This document shows positions 6,265-15,501 of a stretch of DNA of 25,261 nucleotides, piece after piece; the first letter of the stretch is position 1, and every line of letters starts with the position of its first letter. A model generated the notes under the pieces. The model saw only the letters and a list, made by a program, of their open reading frames with translations, had not been told where the DNA came from and made no database searches. The position numbers were made by a program, and so were the translations under genes. Origin of the DNA: a virus; the IMG/VR virus record IMGVR_UViG_3300020183_000424, positions 1 through 25,261 of that record; one strand, 5' to 3'.

Positions 6265-6864
6265 ATGGCTAATTACTCGGCTGCTTTTGGCTATGACGTT
6301 TTCATTGTGCCGCTGGCGGCGGGCAGTGTTGATGTCGATTTTACTGGCGTGACCGCTGGCATCAGCAACAGTGGTGGTTTTATCAATATTACCACGCTCG
6401 TTACTCCTAGCGATAGTGTGGCGTATGCTGGTGCGGAGTTCACCGTTGATGGTGCCGCCTTCGATATGGACGGGACGGATAATCCCGCTCGTCTGTATGG
6501 TTTAACTAATGCATCCCTAGAGACCGATACCAACTCTGAGGATGTGGTGACTTACGACAACGAAACAAAAGGTTTCAATGTCTCGATTCCGACTTCCAAG
6601 TCTTGGAGCATCTCGCTGGCTGGCGTAGCTGACTTCAAAGATGCTGGCTATCAGATCCTACGTCTGACCGAGCAAAACACCGTTGCCGATGCCCTGCGCG
6701 TGAAGTTCGTGCGTCGCGGTCCCACGGGCACCGACGAGACCGTGTATGGCTACGGCACTCTGACTGGCTATACCGAATCCATTGAGGCCGGTTCGATCGT
6801 GTCCTGGGAAGCCACCGTGGTGGGCTATGGCCCATATCGTATTGACCTGGACGTGAACTCCTGA
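6265..6864 (+). CDS. Major tail tube protein
   Basis: A 199-residue beta-rich protein immediately before the tape measure gene, as expected for the hexameric tube subunit of a long non-contractile tail. It begins MANYSAAFGYDVFIVPLAAG and ends with a strand-rich block (GYGTLTGYTESIEAGSIVSWEATVVGYGPYRIDL) like that of tail tube proteins of the TP901-1/lambda gpV type. No Ig domain is attached; those are on the preceding gene. It has its own long leader and terminator. Its codons favour C/G endings (CTG, GGC, GAC, TCC), unlike the AT-leaning neighbours, consistent with very high expression. No sheath gene follows, so the virion is probably a siphovirus. Confidence 0.82.
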   Translation: MANYSAAFGYDVFIVPLAAGSVDVDFTGVTAGISNSGGFINITTLVTPSDSVAYAGAEFTVDGAAFDMDGTDNPARLYGLTNASLETDTNSEDVVTYDNETKGFNVSIPTSKSWSISLAGVADFKDAGYQILRLTEQNTVADALRVKFVRRGPTGTDETVYGYGTLTGYTESIEAGSIVSWEATVVGYGPYRIDLDVNS

Positions 6865-6882
6865 GTTATTGGCACAACCAGA

Positions 6883-6908
6883 AAAAAGCCCCCGAAAGGG
6901 GGCTTTTT
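6883..6908 (+). terminator. Rho-independent terminator after tail tube gene
   Basis: AAAAAGCCCCC, loop GAAA, GGGGGCTTTTT: an 11-bp perfect stem with a T-run. Confidence 0.92.
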
Positions 6909-6921
6909 ATTGTCTTTGATC

Positions 6922-6936
6922 GGAAGCATAATTTAG
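6922..6936 (+). promoter_or_regulatory. Motif GGAAGCATAATTTAG before tape measure
   Basis: Matches the 4473-4487 motif at 13 of 15 positions and ends 17 bases before the GTG start at 6954. Placed just after a terminator, it is a good candidate promoter for the tape measure gene (CATAAT as -10). Confidence 0.6.
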
Positions 6937-6953
6937 CGTATTGATGAACAAAG

Positions 6954-9900
6954 GTGGCTGAAGATCTTTCCTTTATTATAAAAGGTGATGCCAGCGACCT
7001 AATTGACGAGTTCCATAAACTTGGCGTTACGTCAAAGAATATATCCGAAAAAATTTCCCGTGAATTCGCCGAAGCACTTGGTGGTGAATTTACTACCAAG
7101 GTGGGGCTTGAGGTTGAGGCCGACACGGGCCAACTCAAGCTCGTACAACGTGAGACTAATTCGTTTATCGAGGCGCTGGTCAAGGGTCTGCAGCGTATTG
7201 AAAAAGAGCAAGCGAAGTTAGCTGCAGCCCAAGCAAAAGCAGCAAAACAAGAGCAGGATGCTGCAAATCGCGCATACGACAAATGGGAACAAAATCAAGC
7301 GAAAAAACGTCGCATTGAAGAAAAGGATGCTGCCGCCCGTGAAGCTCAGCGTCAAAAGGAAGAGGCTGCAGCAGCAAAGGCTGCACAAAAGGCTATTGCC
7401 GATGGCGAAAGACAATACAATGCGTATTTGCAAAATCTGTTGAAGCGCCAGGCGGCGGAACAGGCCGCTGAAGCAAAACGTTTGGCAGATATTCGTAAAA
7501 CAAATGAGGCTGCCGAGAAAGCCGCTGCCAAACAAGAGGCAATTGCAGCCAAGCTTCGCGCCGAACAAGAAAAGATCAATGCGGCAGCAGCAAAGGAGGC
7601 CCAAATTCGTGCCGGTAGCGTCAATGATCTGAGCCGCCGCTTGCAAAAAGAACAAGAAACTCTGAATAATTTAAAGCGTGGCACAGCAGAGTACGAGAAA
7701 CAAGCAAAAATTGTCCAAGAATTATCGCGTGCAAAAAAAATTGAGATCACCGGACTGAGTGGCAAAGACTTAGACGCAAAAGCGGCCCAAGCCAATCTTG
7801 GAGCTCTGTTGGACGGTTTCAACCGCGTATCTTTTGCGGCCAGTGCTTTTCTTGGCATTGTTGGTAGTATTTCAAATGCTTTTGGTGGATTCGTCCGCGC
7901 CCAGGCGGATCTACAAGCTTTTGAGCTATCTTTCAAGGCAATAGGAACTGGTACTGCTGGCGCCGCAATGGCGCTAAGTGAAAGTTCAAAAATTGCGCTG
8001 AGTTTAGGGGCTGACATCAACACCGTTAGGGACGGTTTTCAACGTTTAAGCCCGGTGATCTTGCAATCGGGCGGAACACTTGGCGACGTTAGTGCGATTG
8101 TTCAATCTCTGAGTTCGCGATTTGCCGTATTCGGTAAGTCGGCGGCTGAATCTCAGCGGATCATGAATGGTGTCATCCAAGCCTTTGGCAAAGGCAAGTT
8201 GATGGCTGAAGAATTAAACCAACAAATTTCAGAAGCAGATCCGGCATTCAGAGTTGATTTAGCAAATGCCATTGGTGTAAGTGTTGCAAAATTAAATGAA
8301 ATGGTCAAGGCTGGTGAACTTACCAGCGCTGAATTAATTAAATTCATTCCCCTGATGAGCAAAGCCAGTATTATTACTGGCAAGCTTGGCGTGACTGCCT
8401 CAAGCGCGGCGGATGCCCTAGGCAAAGGACAGGTGACAATTGCTCAATTTCAGGCGCAATTAGCGACATTAACGCAGCTCAACATTGAAGCACTTGGACC
8501 TAAGTTTGCCCCACTGGGTTTGGTTTTGGCAAAAGTTACTGCCGCATTAGTTGATTTTATTACAACACTGACGAAATCACAAGTATTCAACGCAATAGCA
8601 GCGATTGTTAATTCAACCGCGCAAGCTTTTGGAACGCTTGCGGTTGCGATTATCAAAACTTTAGAGACGGTTGTTAAGATTCTGGAACCGATCGGAACGC
8701 TGGTTGACTCATTATTAAAGATTCCAGGCATCGCAACATTGGTCGGCTATGCTTTGACAGCTTATATCATTACAACAATTGCAATGATCGCCAAGCAAAC
8801 CGGCGTCGCCGGGTTGGCGATGAAGCAGTTTGGCGATCTTCTAAAGGTTCTACAGGGCAGCGCTCAATTGCTTGGTAATGTTTTCCAGCAGATTGCAGAT
8901 CGCATAAGGAATTTTGGCAATGTTAGCGGCCAGGCTATTCAAAAGGTCCAAGTTCGAGACCTAGGGAATGTAGCAAATGGTCTTAAGCAAATTGGCCCTG
9001 CTGCCGACACTGCCTCAACAGCAATTGTAAAATATGATGCTGCTCAAGCGTCTGCGGCAAGTAAAACTGCCTCAGTGGCTTCTGGTGTTGCCACGCAGGC
9101 AAGAAGTTTCCTTGGTGCCATTGGTCCGTCCCTTGCCTTTGCTGCCGCGATTTATGGCGTAAGTGCTGCATATGACGCATACCAAAAATCCCTTGGTAAT
9201 TCAAGTCAAATCTCGGAATCAATCAGCAGAGAATTTCTTAAAATTGACCAGGCAACACAAGACCTCAGTAATAATTTAGGCAAAGGGGCAAAAAGTGTAA
9301 GTTTATTCGCGCAATCTTTGGATGAACTGTCTAAAAAGGGTGATCAAAGAAATCTTTTCCAGACAATTGGTCAATTTTTCTCGCAGGAAAATCAACAAAA
9401 CGCTAATGGTTTTGCAAATGAGATTCAAGCGATTTCTCAACAGTATCAACTATTAACGACTGCAGGGCTAAATGCTGCCAATACTTTGAAAAACTATGCT
9501 GGGGCGCAAAAAGCTTCGGCAGAGCAAACGATCTTAGCAGAAGCGGCAATTAGTTCTTATTTGGCAAAATTAAATGTCTTGCTAGCAGAAACTATTAAGG
9601 CGCGTGATGCAGCCAAACTTAAGGCTGAAGCCGATGGGATTTTGACAGAACAAGAGAAGCAAATGCTGCTGATCATGGACCAGACAGTTTTGTCATTACA
9701 GAATCAAATCAAAGCACTTCAGGAAGCAGCGAAAGCCAAGGGTCTGAATGTAAGCGCCAATAGGGAACTGGGCTCCTCTGAAGAACAATTGATAACCAAA
9801 CTCAAAGACTCTACAAGCTTAATTGAAAAATCTATTCAACGAAAAATTGAAGAAATCCGTAAGGTGAGCGAAGCGCGTATAGCAGACGCTGAAAAAGCAA

Positions 9901-11258
9901 AGCAGATTGCCTCTGAAACTGCCGCCAGTGAGATAGCGGCTATGGAAAAGACATTAGAAAAAATTAAAGAAGTCAACGCGGCAAGGATCGCTGGTCTGGA
10001 GGAACAGAAAGCAAAAAGTCTTGCTGCTTTTGATGTAGCAATCTCTAGGATTAACGCAGAGAAAGCAGCACTTAAACAATTAGAAGAAAGCATTCTCGCT
10101 GGTATCGAACGTCGACGCCAGGCAATGAATAGTTATTACGATGCTGAACTTTCCAGAATTGACCAGCAACGTGCGGCAATTGATGCAAATTATAATAAAG
10201 TAATCGGCCTGTTAAATGTTCCCGGGCCAGCCGAGCAAAAATTAAAAGAACTTGAAATTGCAAGACTGAGGAAGCAAGCTGCTGAGGGCGAGACTGCCGA
10301 AGAAAGACTTCGCGCACAGGCTCAACTAGAAAGAATACAAAGAGAAGAGCAAATTGCTATACTTAGGCAGCAGCAAGCACAGAAGCAGGCGGCTTTAGAT
10401 GCGAAAGAAAGGGAATTAAAGAAAAAACAGGCTGAAGAACAGAAAAAACTTGATGAAGAGGCAGCCACTGTCAAGAGACAAATTAAGGAAAAGGAGATGG
10501 AGCTTGATGCTCAGTTAAATGCGATGACAACTGCTCGTAAGAATTTTGAGAAAAAGATGGACGAAGAAATTTTTGCTGCCAAGAAAAAAGCCCAAGAACA
10601 AGAGGATGCAATGCAAAAGAAAATCAAGGCTGCGAAAGAAAAAGCTGCCGAAGAAGAGAAGGCAAGGGATGAAGAAATTACAAAAATGAAAGAGAAGCAA
10701 AATAAACAGATACTTGCATTAGAGGAACAACTGAAGGAAGCTAAAGATATATTACAGGATGCGACGGAAGAGGTTCTTCGTACTGAGCAAGCGATAACGG
10801 TAGAATTGAGAAACCAGCTACAACTTGCCAGGGAGATAGCAAAAGCAAAAAGTTCTGGCGGGAACAATAAATTCGCTGGTGGCGCAGTCAGTGGGGGCAC
10901 TAAATATACGGTTAATGAACTTGGGCAAGAGGCATTCCTGAGTCGTAGCGGCCAACTTAGCATGATCAATGCACCTAGTTGGGGCCAGTGGCGGGCTCCT
11001 GGGGCAGGCACGGTTATTCCGGCACATATTACTGCCGGATTAAATATTCCCAAGAATGGTGTTCCGGTAAATATTGGTGCCAACAAGAATGCTGGCAGGG
11101 TTGATGGCTCAGGTGTTAGCGCAGCCCTGCTCAGGGCCTTCTCTGGGGACTCCCAAGGTCGGGTTACGAATAATGTAACCATTCAGTCCCAAAACCCCGT
11201 TACAGACGCTTCTAGGATGATCGTAGAGATGTCCAAGCTGCGGACTCGGCGGCGCTGA
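6954..11258 (+). CDS. Tape measure protein
   Basis: 1434 residues from GTG 6954. Residues about 60-260 are a long Ala/Lys/Glu/Gln coiled coil. About 287-480 match the tape-measure N-terminal domain (FAASAFLGIVGSIS, GKGKLMAEELNQQISEADPA). Hydrophobic segments lie near 509-615 and 718-742, as in tape measures that reach the host membrane. A second coiled coil spans about 955-1299, and a conserved-looking Gly/Ser tail (FAGGAVSGGTKYTVNELG, then INAPSWGQWRAPGAGTVIP) ends the protein. It sets tail length: at about 0.15 nm per residue, roughly 215 nm. No peptidase or muramidase motif was seen. The final block resembles tape measures of cyanobacterial phages (recalled, not searched). Confidence 0.93.
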   Translation: MAEDLSFIIKGDASDLIDEFHKLGVTSKNISEKISREFAEALGGEFTTKVGLEVEADTGQLKLVQRETNSFIEALVKGLQRIEKEQAKLAAAQAKAAKQEQDAANRAYDKWEQNQAKKRRIEEKDAAAREAQRQKEEAAAAKAAQKAIADGERQYNAYLQNLLKRQAAEQAAEAKRLADIRKTNEAAEKAAAKQEAIAAKLRAEQEKINAAAAKEAQIRAGSVNDLSRRLQKEQETLNNLKRGTAEYEKQAKIVQELSRAKKIEITGLSGKDLDAKAAQANLGALLDGFNRVSFAASAFLGIVGSISNAFGGFVRAQADLQAFELSFKAIGTGTAGAAMALSESSKIALSLGADINTVRDGFQRLSPVILQSGGTLGDVSAIVQSLSSRFAVFGKSAAESQRIMNGVIQAFGKGKLMAEELNQQISEADPAFRVDLANAIGVSVAKLNEMVKAGELTSAELIKFIPLMSKASIITGKLGVTASSAADALGKGQVTIAQFQAQLATLTQLNIEALGPKFAPLGLVLAKVTAALVDFITTLTKSQVFNAIAAIVNSTAQAFGTLAVAIIKTLETVVKILEPIGTLVDSLLKIPGIATLVGYALTAYIITTIAMIAKQTGVAGLAMKQFGDLLKVLQGSAQLLGNVFQQIADRIRNFGNVSGQAIQKVQVRDLGNVANGLKQIGPAADTASTAIVKYDAAQASAASKTASVASGVATQARSFLGAIGPSLAFAAAIYGVSAAYDAYQKSLGNSSQISESISREFLKIDQATQDLSNNLGKGAKSVSLFAQSLDELSKKGDQRNLFQTIGQFFSQENQQNANGFANEIQAISQQYQLLTTAGLNAANTLKNYAGAQKASAEQTILAEAAISSYLAKLNVLLAETIKARDAAKLKAEADGILTEQEKQMLLIMDQTVLSLQNQIKALQEAAKAKGLNVSANRELGSSEEQLITKLKDSTSLIEKSIQRKIEEIRKVSEARIADAEKAKQIASETAASEIAAMEKTLEKIKEVNAARIAGLEEQKAKSLAAFDVAISRINAEKAALKQLEESILAGIERRRQAMNSYYDAELSRIDQQRAAIDANYNKVIGLLNVPGPAEQKLKELEIARLRKQAAEGETAEERLRAQAQLERIQREEQIAILRQQQAQKQAALDAKERELKKKQAEEQKKLDEEAATVKRQIKEKEMELDAQLNAMTTARKNFEKKMDEEIFAAKKKAQEQEDAMQKKIKAAKEKAAEEEKARDEEITKMKEKQNKQILALEEQLKEAKDILQDATEEVLRTEQAITVELRNQLQLAREIAKAKSSGGNNKFAGGAVSGGTKYTVNELGQEAFLSRSGQLSMINAPSWGQWRAPGAGTVIPAHITAGLNIPKNGVPVNIGANKNAGRVDGSGVSAALLRAFSGDSQGRVTNNVTIQSQNPVTDASRMIVEMSKLRTRRR

Positions 11259-11264
11259 TTCCTA

Positions 11265-11274
11265 GGAACACTAC
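11265..11274 (+). promoter_or_regulatory. GGNAYACTAG-type motif (GGAACACTAC)
   Basis: Six bases after the tape measure stop, ending 18 bases before ATG 11293. Confidence 0.45.
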
Positions 11275-11292
11275 CGAGAACGTTGAAATGCA

Positions 11293-11709
11293 ATGAGTAT
11301 TACGTTGAGTTATACGCAGCAAACTGGCGTCTCCACGGAGTACACTGTTGTATTTAACTTTTTTGGTGATCAAAACGTTCCTAGGAGTTACGTCGAAGAA
11401 GGAAACTTTTCATTTAGTCAAAGTGGAACAGCAATCAAAGGTGGTCCAGCTCGCAGTCCACGTCGAATTTGGGGATTCACCGGGCTACTGACACGATCGG
11501 AAGCAGAAGATCTTGATGGATTGTATAATGCATGGGCCACGGATTCGGGCCAGGGCATCTCCTCAGTCGTTGCCTTAGACGATAGTACATTTGGAACTAC
11601 TACATTACAGGTTTATGCTGTAATCACTACTGCACCATCTTTTTCAATTTTTGGACCAAATCATTATTTATGTTCAATTGGCCTGACTGAAGTTGGCCTG
11701 CAAACTTGA
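11293..11709 (+). CDS. Minor tail / distal-tail-like protein
   Basis: A 138-residue beta-rich protein directly after the tape measure and before the hub-like protein, the position of a distal tail or lambda gpM-like minor tail protein. It contains a motif-like stretch (PARSPRRIWGFTGLLTRSEAEDLDGLYNAW) in which a helix follows strands, and ends with strands around the tail-tip interface (FGPNHYLCSIGLTEVGLQT). No catalytic motif. Ring-forming tail-tip proteins are typically this small or somewhat larger. Function by position and fold impression. Confidence 0.7.
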   Translation: MSITLSYTQQTGVSTEYTVVFNFFGDQNVPRSYVEEGNFSFSQSGTAIKGGPARSPRRIWGFTGLLTRSEAEDLDGLYNAWATDSGQGISSVVALDDSTFGTTTLQVYAVITTAPSFSIFGPNHYLCSIGLTEVGLQT

Positions 11710-11719
11710 GGAACTGTAA

Positions 11720-13957
11720 ATGACTTGGCTCGTAAATAAAACACGCGGTGTCAGGCTGTACATCAATAATGTTGATTATAGTGATAATCTAATTCAAATC
11801 AATCTAAGTGATGAATCCGTAACAGGGGCTGGTATCCTGCCAACTTCTGGCTCTATTATACTTGGGCAAATTCCTGGCGGTACTGATATTGAAGATTATG
11901 ATAAGAACTTTTTCCTCAGGGGAAGGCTTGTTACTATTGATGTAAAAAGAACCAATGGAACGTATATTCGACATCCAAGAGGATATTTATATATCGTAGA
12001 TTGTTCATATTCACCCGAAGATCGTTTACTTACTCTAGATGTTGGATGCAAGCTTCACCTGGCATCTTTAAGCGATAATGTCACGGATTTGATCGATGAA
12101 ACAGATTTCGATATACCGGAAGATTTGCAAAATTACGCATCCCTAGACAGCGCAATCCAGGCCGAGGGGCGTATTTTATGGCAGGACAAGCAAGGAAATA
12201 TTCAAAAAGATAATTTTTACGATGGTGATGGATTGGGAACCAATCGCGCTGCAGGCGAATGGGTTTCGATTCTTGGTGAAACATCAATAACGACCGAGCC
12301 CCTAGGACAGGGCAATTTAATACCCGACCAGATTGAACTAACTTACGAACGACAATTAACAAGTGAAGAAATTGCCGATAAAACAGACCAGACAGAAACA
12401 TATTCAAATTATTTTCTGGTTTATCCATCGACTGTTTGGACTCGCAAAAGACCAGAGAATGGACTGAATGGTGTGAACGGAAGTTGTGGAACTTCCAATA
12501 GGCCAAATGGACGCAATAGTGATATTTGTGGTGATTCACCAATTGAACCGCCCGGCCCCGGGGGCAAAGAAACCTGCAGTTGCGGTTACACCTCTGAACC
12601 AACCAAGGCACTCTCCTCAGTCGAAAGCGTTGAAATTAGCACAAGTTATTACAATGGTCCAGGCGGTCAGTTGAGTGCTGCAGAAAATAGAAAGTACGGT
12701 CCTGCGGTTGAACTCAATTCACAATATTACGCTGACCTGTATGCATTCTGCGTTTGGGGATATGGTTCTACGTGTAATCCAAGCGGGGACTGCCCACTGA
12801 CGGGTCTTGGTCAAGTATTGCAAAATTATGGAACACGGGTGTATGAATATGGTCCAGCGGGAGAATTAGTTCGGACGACGCTTGATGAATATATGAATAA
12901 ATTAAATTGTGCGATTCCCAGTAACTGGAGGGCGGGCACAAAATCCGTAAACGGGATGTTGGAATTCAATCAATTTACCGTTATTCCAACTGATACTTTT
13001 TTCCTTGCCAGAAGGACAATTACGGAATTCCAATATTTTAATAATGCAACCATACAATACGAAAGAACTTGGACATCTCCATGTGGATCAAATGCTGCGC
13101 CGGGCATAAAAGGCGGCTGTATCGAGGCAACATGTGGCCTAATGACAAGCCAGCGCCGCATTTCCCGGAGTTCCAGCTCATCGCCCGAGGCACCCGACAG
13201 GATTGGCGACGGCACCTTCAAGGAAACCGTCACATACACAATATCAGACAATAGATACCCTAATGGTTACGTCACCCCACCAGATGAAACTACTCCGATT
13301 ATTTTAAAGATGCAGGTGCCCCATCCACTGACTGGCACCCCATCACAAGCCGCTGTTGCCGCAGATAATTTATTGTACTATATGCGTGAATTGAAGGAGG
13401 GTGACGCTAGGGGTTTAAGAATCACAGAAGCTCTCAGAAATGATATTATTACAAACTGGCGTCCCGGTATGCCGTTCAGGTATGTCGATTTGCTTAAGAA
13501 TAAGATTTTAGCACTGCGCATGAATGCCTGTTCGTGGGCAATGGATCAAGATGAATGCCTGATCTCAACCGATGGCATATATGTTGGCGAATCAAATGGT
13601 GAATTATCTGAAAGATCCAACATTAAAGGCGAAGCCGGCCTAACCATTACTAACCCAGAGATCGAAAATGAAACAAGTGTTCTTCCGCCGAGACCGTTAT
13701 TCCAGACAATCCGAGTTAACTTGCAGTTAAAAGTTGAATGTACACCGGGCGGCAGAAATGAAATGTTTGGGATCGTACAACCTGTTGGAACTGTATATTT
13801 TGATGTCTTTTCAACCTTCGTTTGTTATGTTAGTGGAGGTCTTTACGAGCCCGGCAGCCTTATCGCCGCAGGCGAAGGCGGAAGTGTACCATTGACCAAT
13901 GGAAACACACTACTAAGTTCTACGCCTGTTCCTGTTGACGCAAACCTTTTCGCCTAG
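11720..13957 (+). CDS. Tail-tip hub / baseplate protein
   Basis: 745 residues, preceded by GAGGA at a proper distance. The N-terminus (VRLYINNVDYSDNLIQINLSD, then TSGSIILG and RGYLYIVDCSYSPEDRLLTLDVGC) resembles the first barrel of phage tail hub proteins. The middle (about 235-330) is an inserted Gly/Asn/Cys-rich region with CGTSNRPNGRNSDICGD and KETCSCGYTSEP. A second cysteine set lies near 460-485. A C-terminal ordered block contains LRITEALRNDIITNWRPGMPFRY, as in hub domains that close the tail tip. This protein would cap the tube, hold the tape measure tip and anchor fibres. The cysteines may form disulphides in the mature particle. Confidence 0.72.
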   Translation: MTWLVNKTRGVRLYINNVDYSDNLIQINLSDESVTGAGILPTSGSIILGQIPGGTDIEDYDKNFFLRGRLVTIDVKRTNGTYIRHPRGYLYIVDCSYSPEDRLLTLDVGCKLHLASLSDNVTDLIDETDFDIPEDLQNYASLDSAIQAEGRILWQDKQGNIQKDNFYDGDGLGTNRAAGEWVSILGETSITTEPLGQGNLIPDQIELTYERQLTSEEIADKTDQTETYSNYFLVYPSTVWTRKRPENGLNGVNGSCGTSNRPNGRNSDICGDSPIEPPGPGGKETCSCGYTSEPTKALSSVESVEISTSYYNGPGGQLSAAENRKYGPAVELNSQYYADLYAFCVWGYGSTCNPSGDCPLTGLGQVLQNYGTRVYEYGPAGELVRTTLDEYMNKLNCAIPSNWRAGTKSVNGMLEFNQFTVIPTDTFFLARRTITEFQYFNNATIQYERTWTSPCGSNAAPGIKGGCIEATCGLMTSQRRISRSSSSSPEAPDRIGDGTFKETVTYTISDNRYPNGYVTPPDETTPIILKMQVPHPLTGTPSQAAVAADNLLYYMRELKEGDARGLRITEALRNDIITNWRPGMPFRYVDLLKNKILALRMNACSWAMDQDECLISTDGIYVGESNGELSERSNIKGEAGLTITNPEIENETSVLPPRPLFQTIRVNLQLKVECTPGGRNEMFGIVQPVGTVYFDVFSTFVCYVSGGLYEPGSLIAAGEGGSVPLTNGNTLLSSTPVPVDANLFA

Positions 13958-13959
13958 TA

Positions 13960-13969
13960 GGAACACTAT
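13960..13969 (+). promoter_or_regulatory. GGNAYACTAG-type motif (GGAACACTAT)
   Basis: Two bases after the stop of the hub gene, ending 18 bases before ATG 13988. A weak CTGGAG is present near the start codon. Confidence 0.45.
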
Positions 13970-13987
13970 TGCGATTCTGGAGCCGAG

Positions 13988-14617
13988 ATGAGCATTGCTG
14001 CAGCAGTAAGTAGCGTAGAGTTACGACAAATTGTCGCGGCGCGATATGCTGGTTCTTCTTTTCGTGTCGCTTTGGTAAATTCACCTGGGACTGTATATGA
14101 TCCATCATCGACCGTAACGCGGACTTTTATGGCCAACGAAATCCTCGCTGGCACCGCCGGATACGCTAGACAAACAATCTCTTACACAACAAATGATATT
14201 TATGCGTATACCGACGAGGGGATTCCACTAGCCCGTAAAGCGGCCACATTCTCACACAATGACAGTGCGACGACCTACTCATTTACCCATGTTGTGCTGT
14301 TGCGACCTGCAGTCATCACGGCGGCTATCAGCGGCACCACTATGACCGTTAGCGCCGTAAGTTCTGGCACGCTTGCAGTTGGCCAGGTGTTGACTGGTAC
14401 TGGCGTTGCTGTTGGGACCGGTATTACGGCCCTTGGTACTGGTACTGGTGGCACTGGAACTTACACTGTTAGCTCGTCTCAAACGGTTTCAAGCACGACA
14501 ATTACTGCTGCGGAAATTGTTTCGGTGGCGCCACTGGCAAACGCTGCAACAATGTCCGATGGTTACGACGCTGTATTCTATTTTGACTTAAAGCAATTTG
14601 GATACTATCAAACTTAA
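13988..14617 (+). CDS. Minor tail protein with inserted Ser/Thr/Gly-rich domain
   Basis: 209 residues. Residues 1-108 and 174-209 read as one compact domain ([20 protein letters not shown] at the start, [19 protein letters not shown] at the end). Between them, residues about 109-173 form a strand-repeat module ([19 protein letters not shown], then [19 protein letters not shown]). This module recurs in many phage and bacterial surface proteins, where it is thought to be a small accessory beta domain. It appears to be inserted in a loop. With the hub upstream and adhesin-like genes downstream, a tail-tip attachment role is likely. The insert may act in surface binding; this is inference. Confidence 0.65.
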   Translation: MSIAAAVSSVELRQIVAARYAGSSFRVALVNSPGTVYDPSSTVTRTFMANEILAGTAGYARQTISYTTNDIYAYTDEGIPLARKAATFSHNDSATTYSFTHVVLLRPAVITAAISGTTMTVSAVSSGTLAVGQVLTGTGVAVGTGITALGTGTGGTGTYTVSSSQTVSSTTITAAEIVSVAPLANAATMSDGYDAVFYFDLKQFGYYQT

Positions 14618-14625
14618 GAATTAAA

Positions 14626-14895
14626 ATGGCAAGTAGTGATTTGGCCCAGGATTTGCGAGAGTCGGCTATTCGACGCAGAGCAATAGTACTCGAAGAAATA
14701 GCCGAAAAAGAATCAAGCAAGTTAAAGCCTGGTCAGTATGCAGCTTATTGGCAAGGTTATGCCAATAATGGTGATGGGCTCGTCATGTATAACGGTACTG
14801 TTTATCAGACTATTGTTTATGGTACAAGTTCAATACCCAGGGGGACGCAGGTTAACTTAACTGTTACATCAAACAAATTATTTAGTAACTGGTAA
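14626..14895 (+). CDS. Small tail-associated protein
   Basis: 89 residues: a charged helical N-terminus (SSDLAQDLRESAIRRRAIVLEEIAEKE) followed by a short beta segment (LVMYNGTVYQTIVYGTSSIPRG). This helix-then-strands layout is common in fibre adaptors and in small subunits that mount on a tail tip. It ends in a 1-base overlap with the next gene (stop TAA shares its last A with ATG), so the two are probably translated together. No family recognised. Confidence 0.65.
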   Translation: MASSDLAQDLRESAIRRRAIVLEEIAEKESSKLKPGQYAAYWQGYANNGDGLVMYNGTVYQTIVYGTSSIPRGTQVNLTVTSNKLFSNW

Positions 14896-15113
14896 TGGCA
14901 ATCAATAATCCCGAAATTACTGCAATTGATCATGGCGAAGATCTATCGACGGCTATTGATATTTTGACCTCAAGGCCGTCTATTTCTGTACTCGCGGTAG
15001 CAGTTAATCCAGGGCGATTAATTGGTTATTATAATGCTGGTAACGATGCGGTTGAACTGTATGTTGCCGATCAAAATGGCTTGCGTTGGATTCCGGTAAG
15101 CAATAATGTCTAG
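14895..15113 (+). CDS. Small hypothetical tail-region protein
   Basis: 72 residues, overlapping both neighbours (1 base upstream, 8 bases downstream), so translation is probably coupled through all three. Contains HGEDLSTAIDILTSRPSISVLAVA and ends in LYVADQNGLRWIPVSNN. The last block resembles the short beta motif seen near the N-terminus of the large fibre (ICYATDQNAIYVVEGG) and near the end of the neighbouring 15106 product (YNDGSGLEWKPVQSN), suggesting a shared small fold. Function unknown. Confidence 0.65.
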   Translation: MAINNPEITAIDHGEDLSTAIDILTSRPSISVLAVAVNPGRLIGYYNAGNDAVELYVADQNGLRWIPVSNNV

Positions 15114-15477
15114 CCAACTTGAGCACGATTTTATAGCCCCCACCTTAATTGAACATGGTTCACTATTTACTACAGCTATTAGATTAACTAAATTTGACCC
15201 TAGGCTTGGCGGATATTATAAAGATGAAAATGGCGACTTCCAATACCAGGCCGCATACGGCCCAACATTCAACGGTGAACTATGTGCATATTTAATATTC
15301 TCAGGTGGCATTAGAAAATTAAAAATGCTATGTGGATACAATGATGGATCGGGTTTAGAGTGGAAACCTGTCCAGAGCAATCGATCAATCAGAATTCCAT
15401 ACTTGGACATTAGGACTAATGATATCTACGATAATCGCTATTTGCAAAACTGCATGCCTCCCTGGGTCTGCGAATAA
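15106..15477 (+). CDS. Small hypothetical tail-region protein, distant relative of upstream gene
   Basis: 123 residues. Shares layout with the 14895 product: an early HGSLFTTAIRLTKFDPRLGGYY stretch against HGEDLSTAIDILTSRP, and a late GLEWKPV against GLRWIPV. This suggests an old duplication with an added middle. It ends CMPPWVCE, a cysteine pair that could form a disulphide. It precedes the cysteine-rich protein. Role unknown; a surface or fibre-associated subunit is plausible. Confidence 0.65.
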   Translation: MSSQLEHDFIAPTLIEHGSLFTTAIRLTKFDPRLGGYYKDENGDFQYQAAYGPTFNGELCAYLIFSGGIRKLKMLCGYNDGSGLEWKPVQSNRSIRIPYLDIRTNDIYDNRYLQNCMPPWVCE

Positions 15478-15480
15478 AAT

Positions 15481-15490
15481 GGCAAACTAG
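15481..15490 (+). promoter_or_regulatory. GGNAYACTAG-type motif in a hairpin (GGCAAACTAG)
   Basis: TGGC and GCCA pair around AAACTA (15480-15493), placing the ACTA in the loop. It ends 11 bases before ATG 15502, closer than other copies. Confidence 0.4.
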
Positions 15491-15501
15491 CCAATAAAAA
15501 C

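Noticed and set aside
7352-8023. Long minus-strand open frame (223 codons) inside the tape measure gene; a similar one at 10511-11182.
   Set aside because: Shadows of the Ala/Lys/Glu-rich coiled-coil codons on the other strand; the Ser/Phe/Cys-rich products are typical of such shadows.
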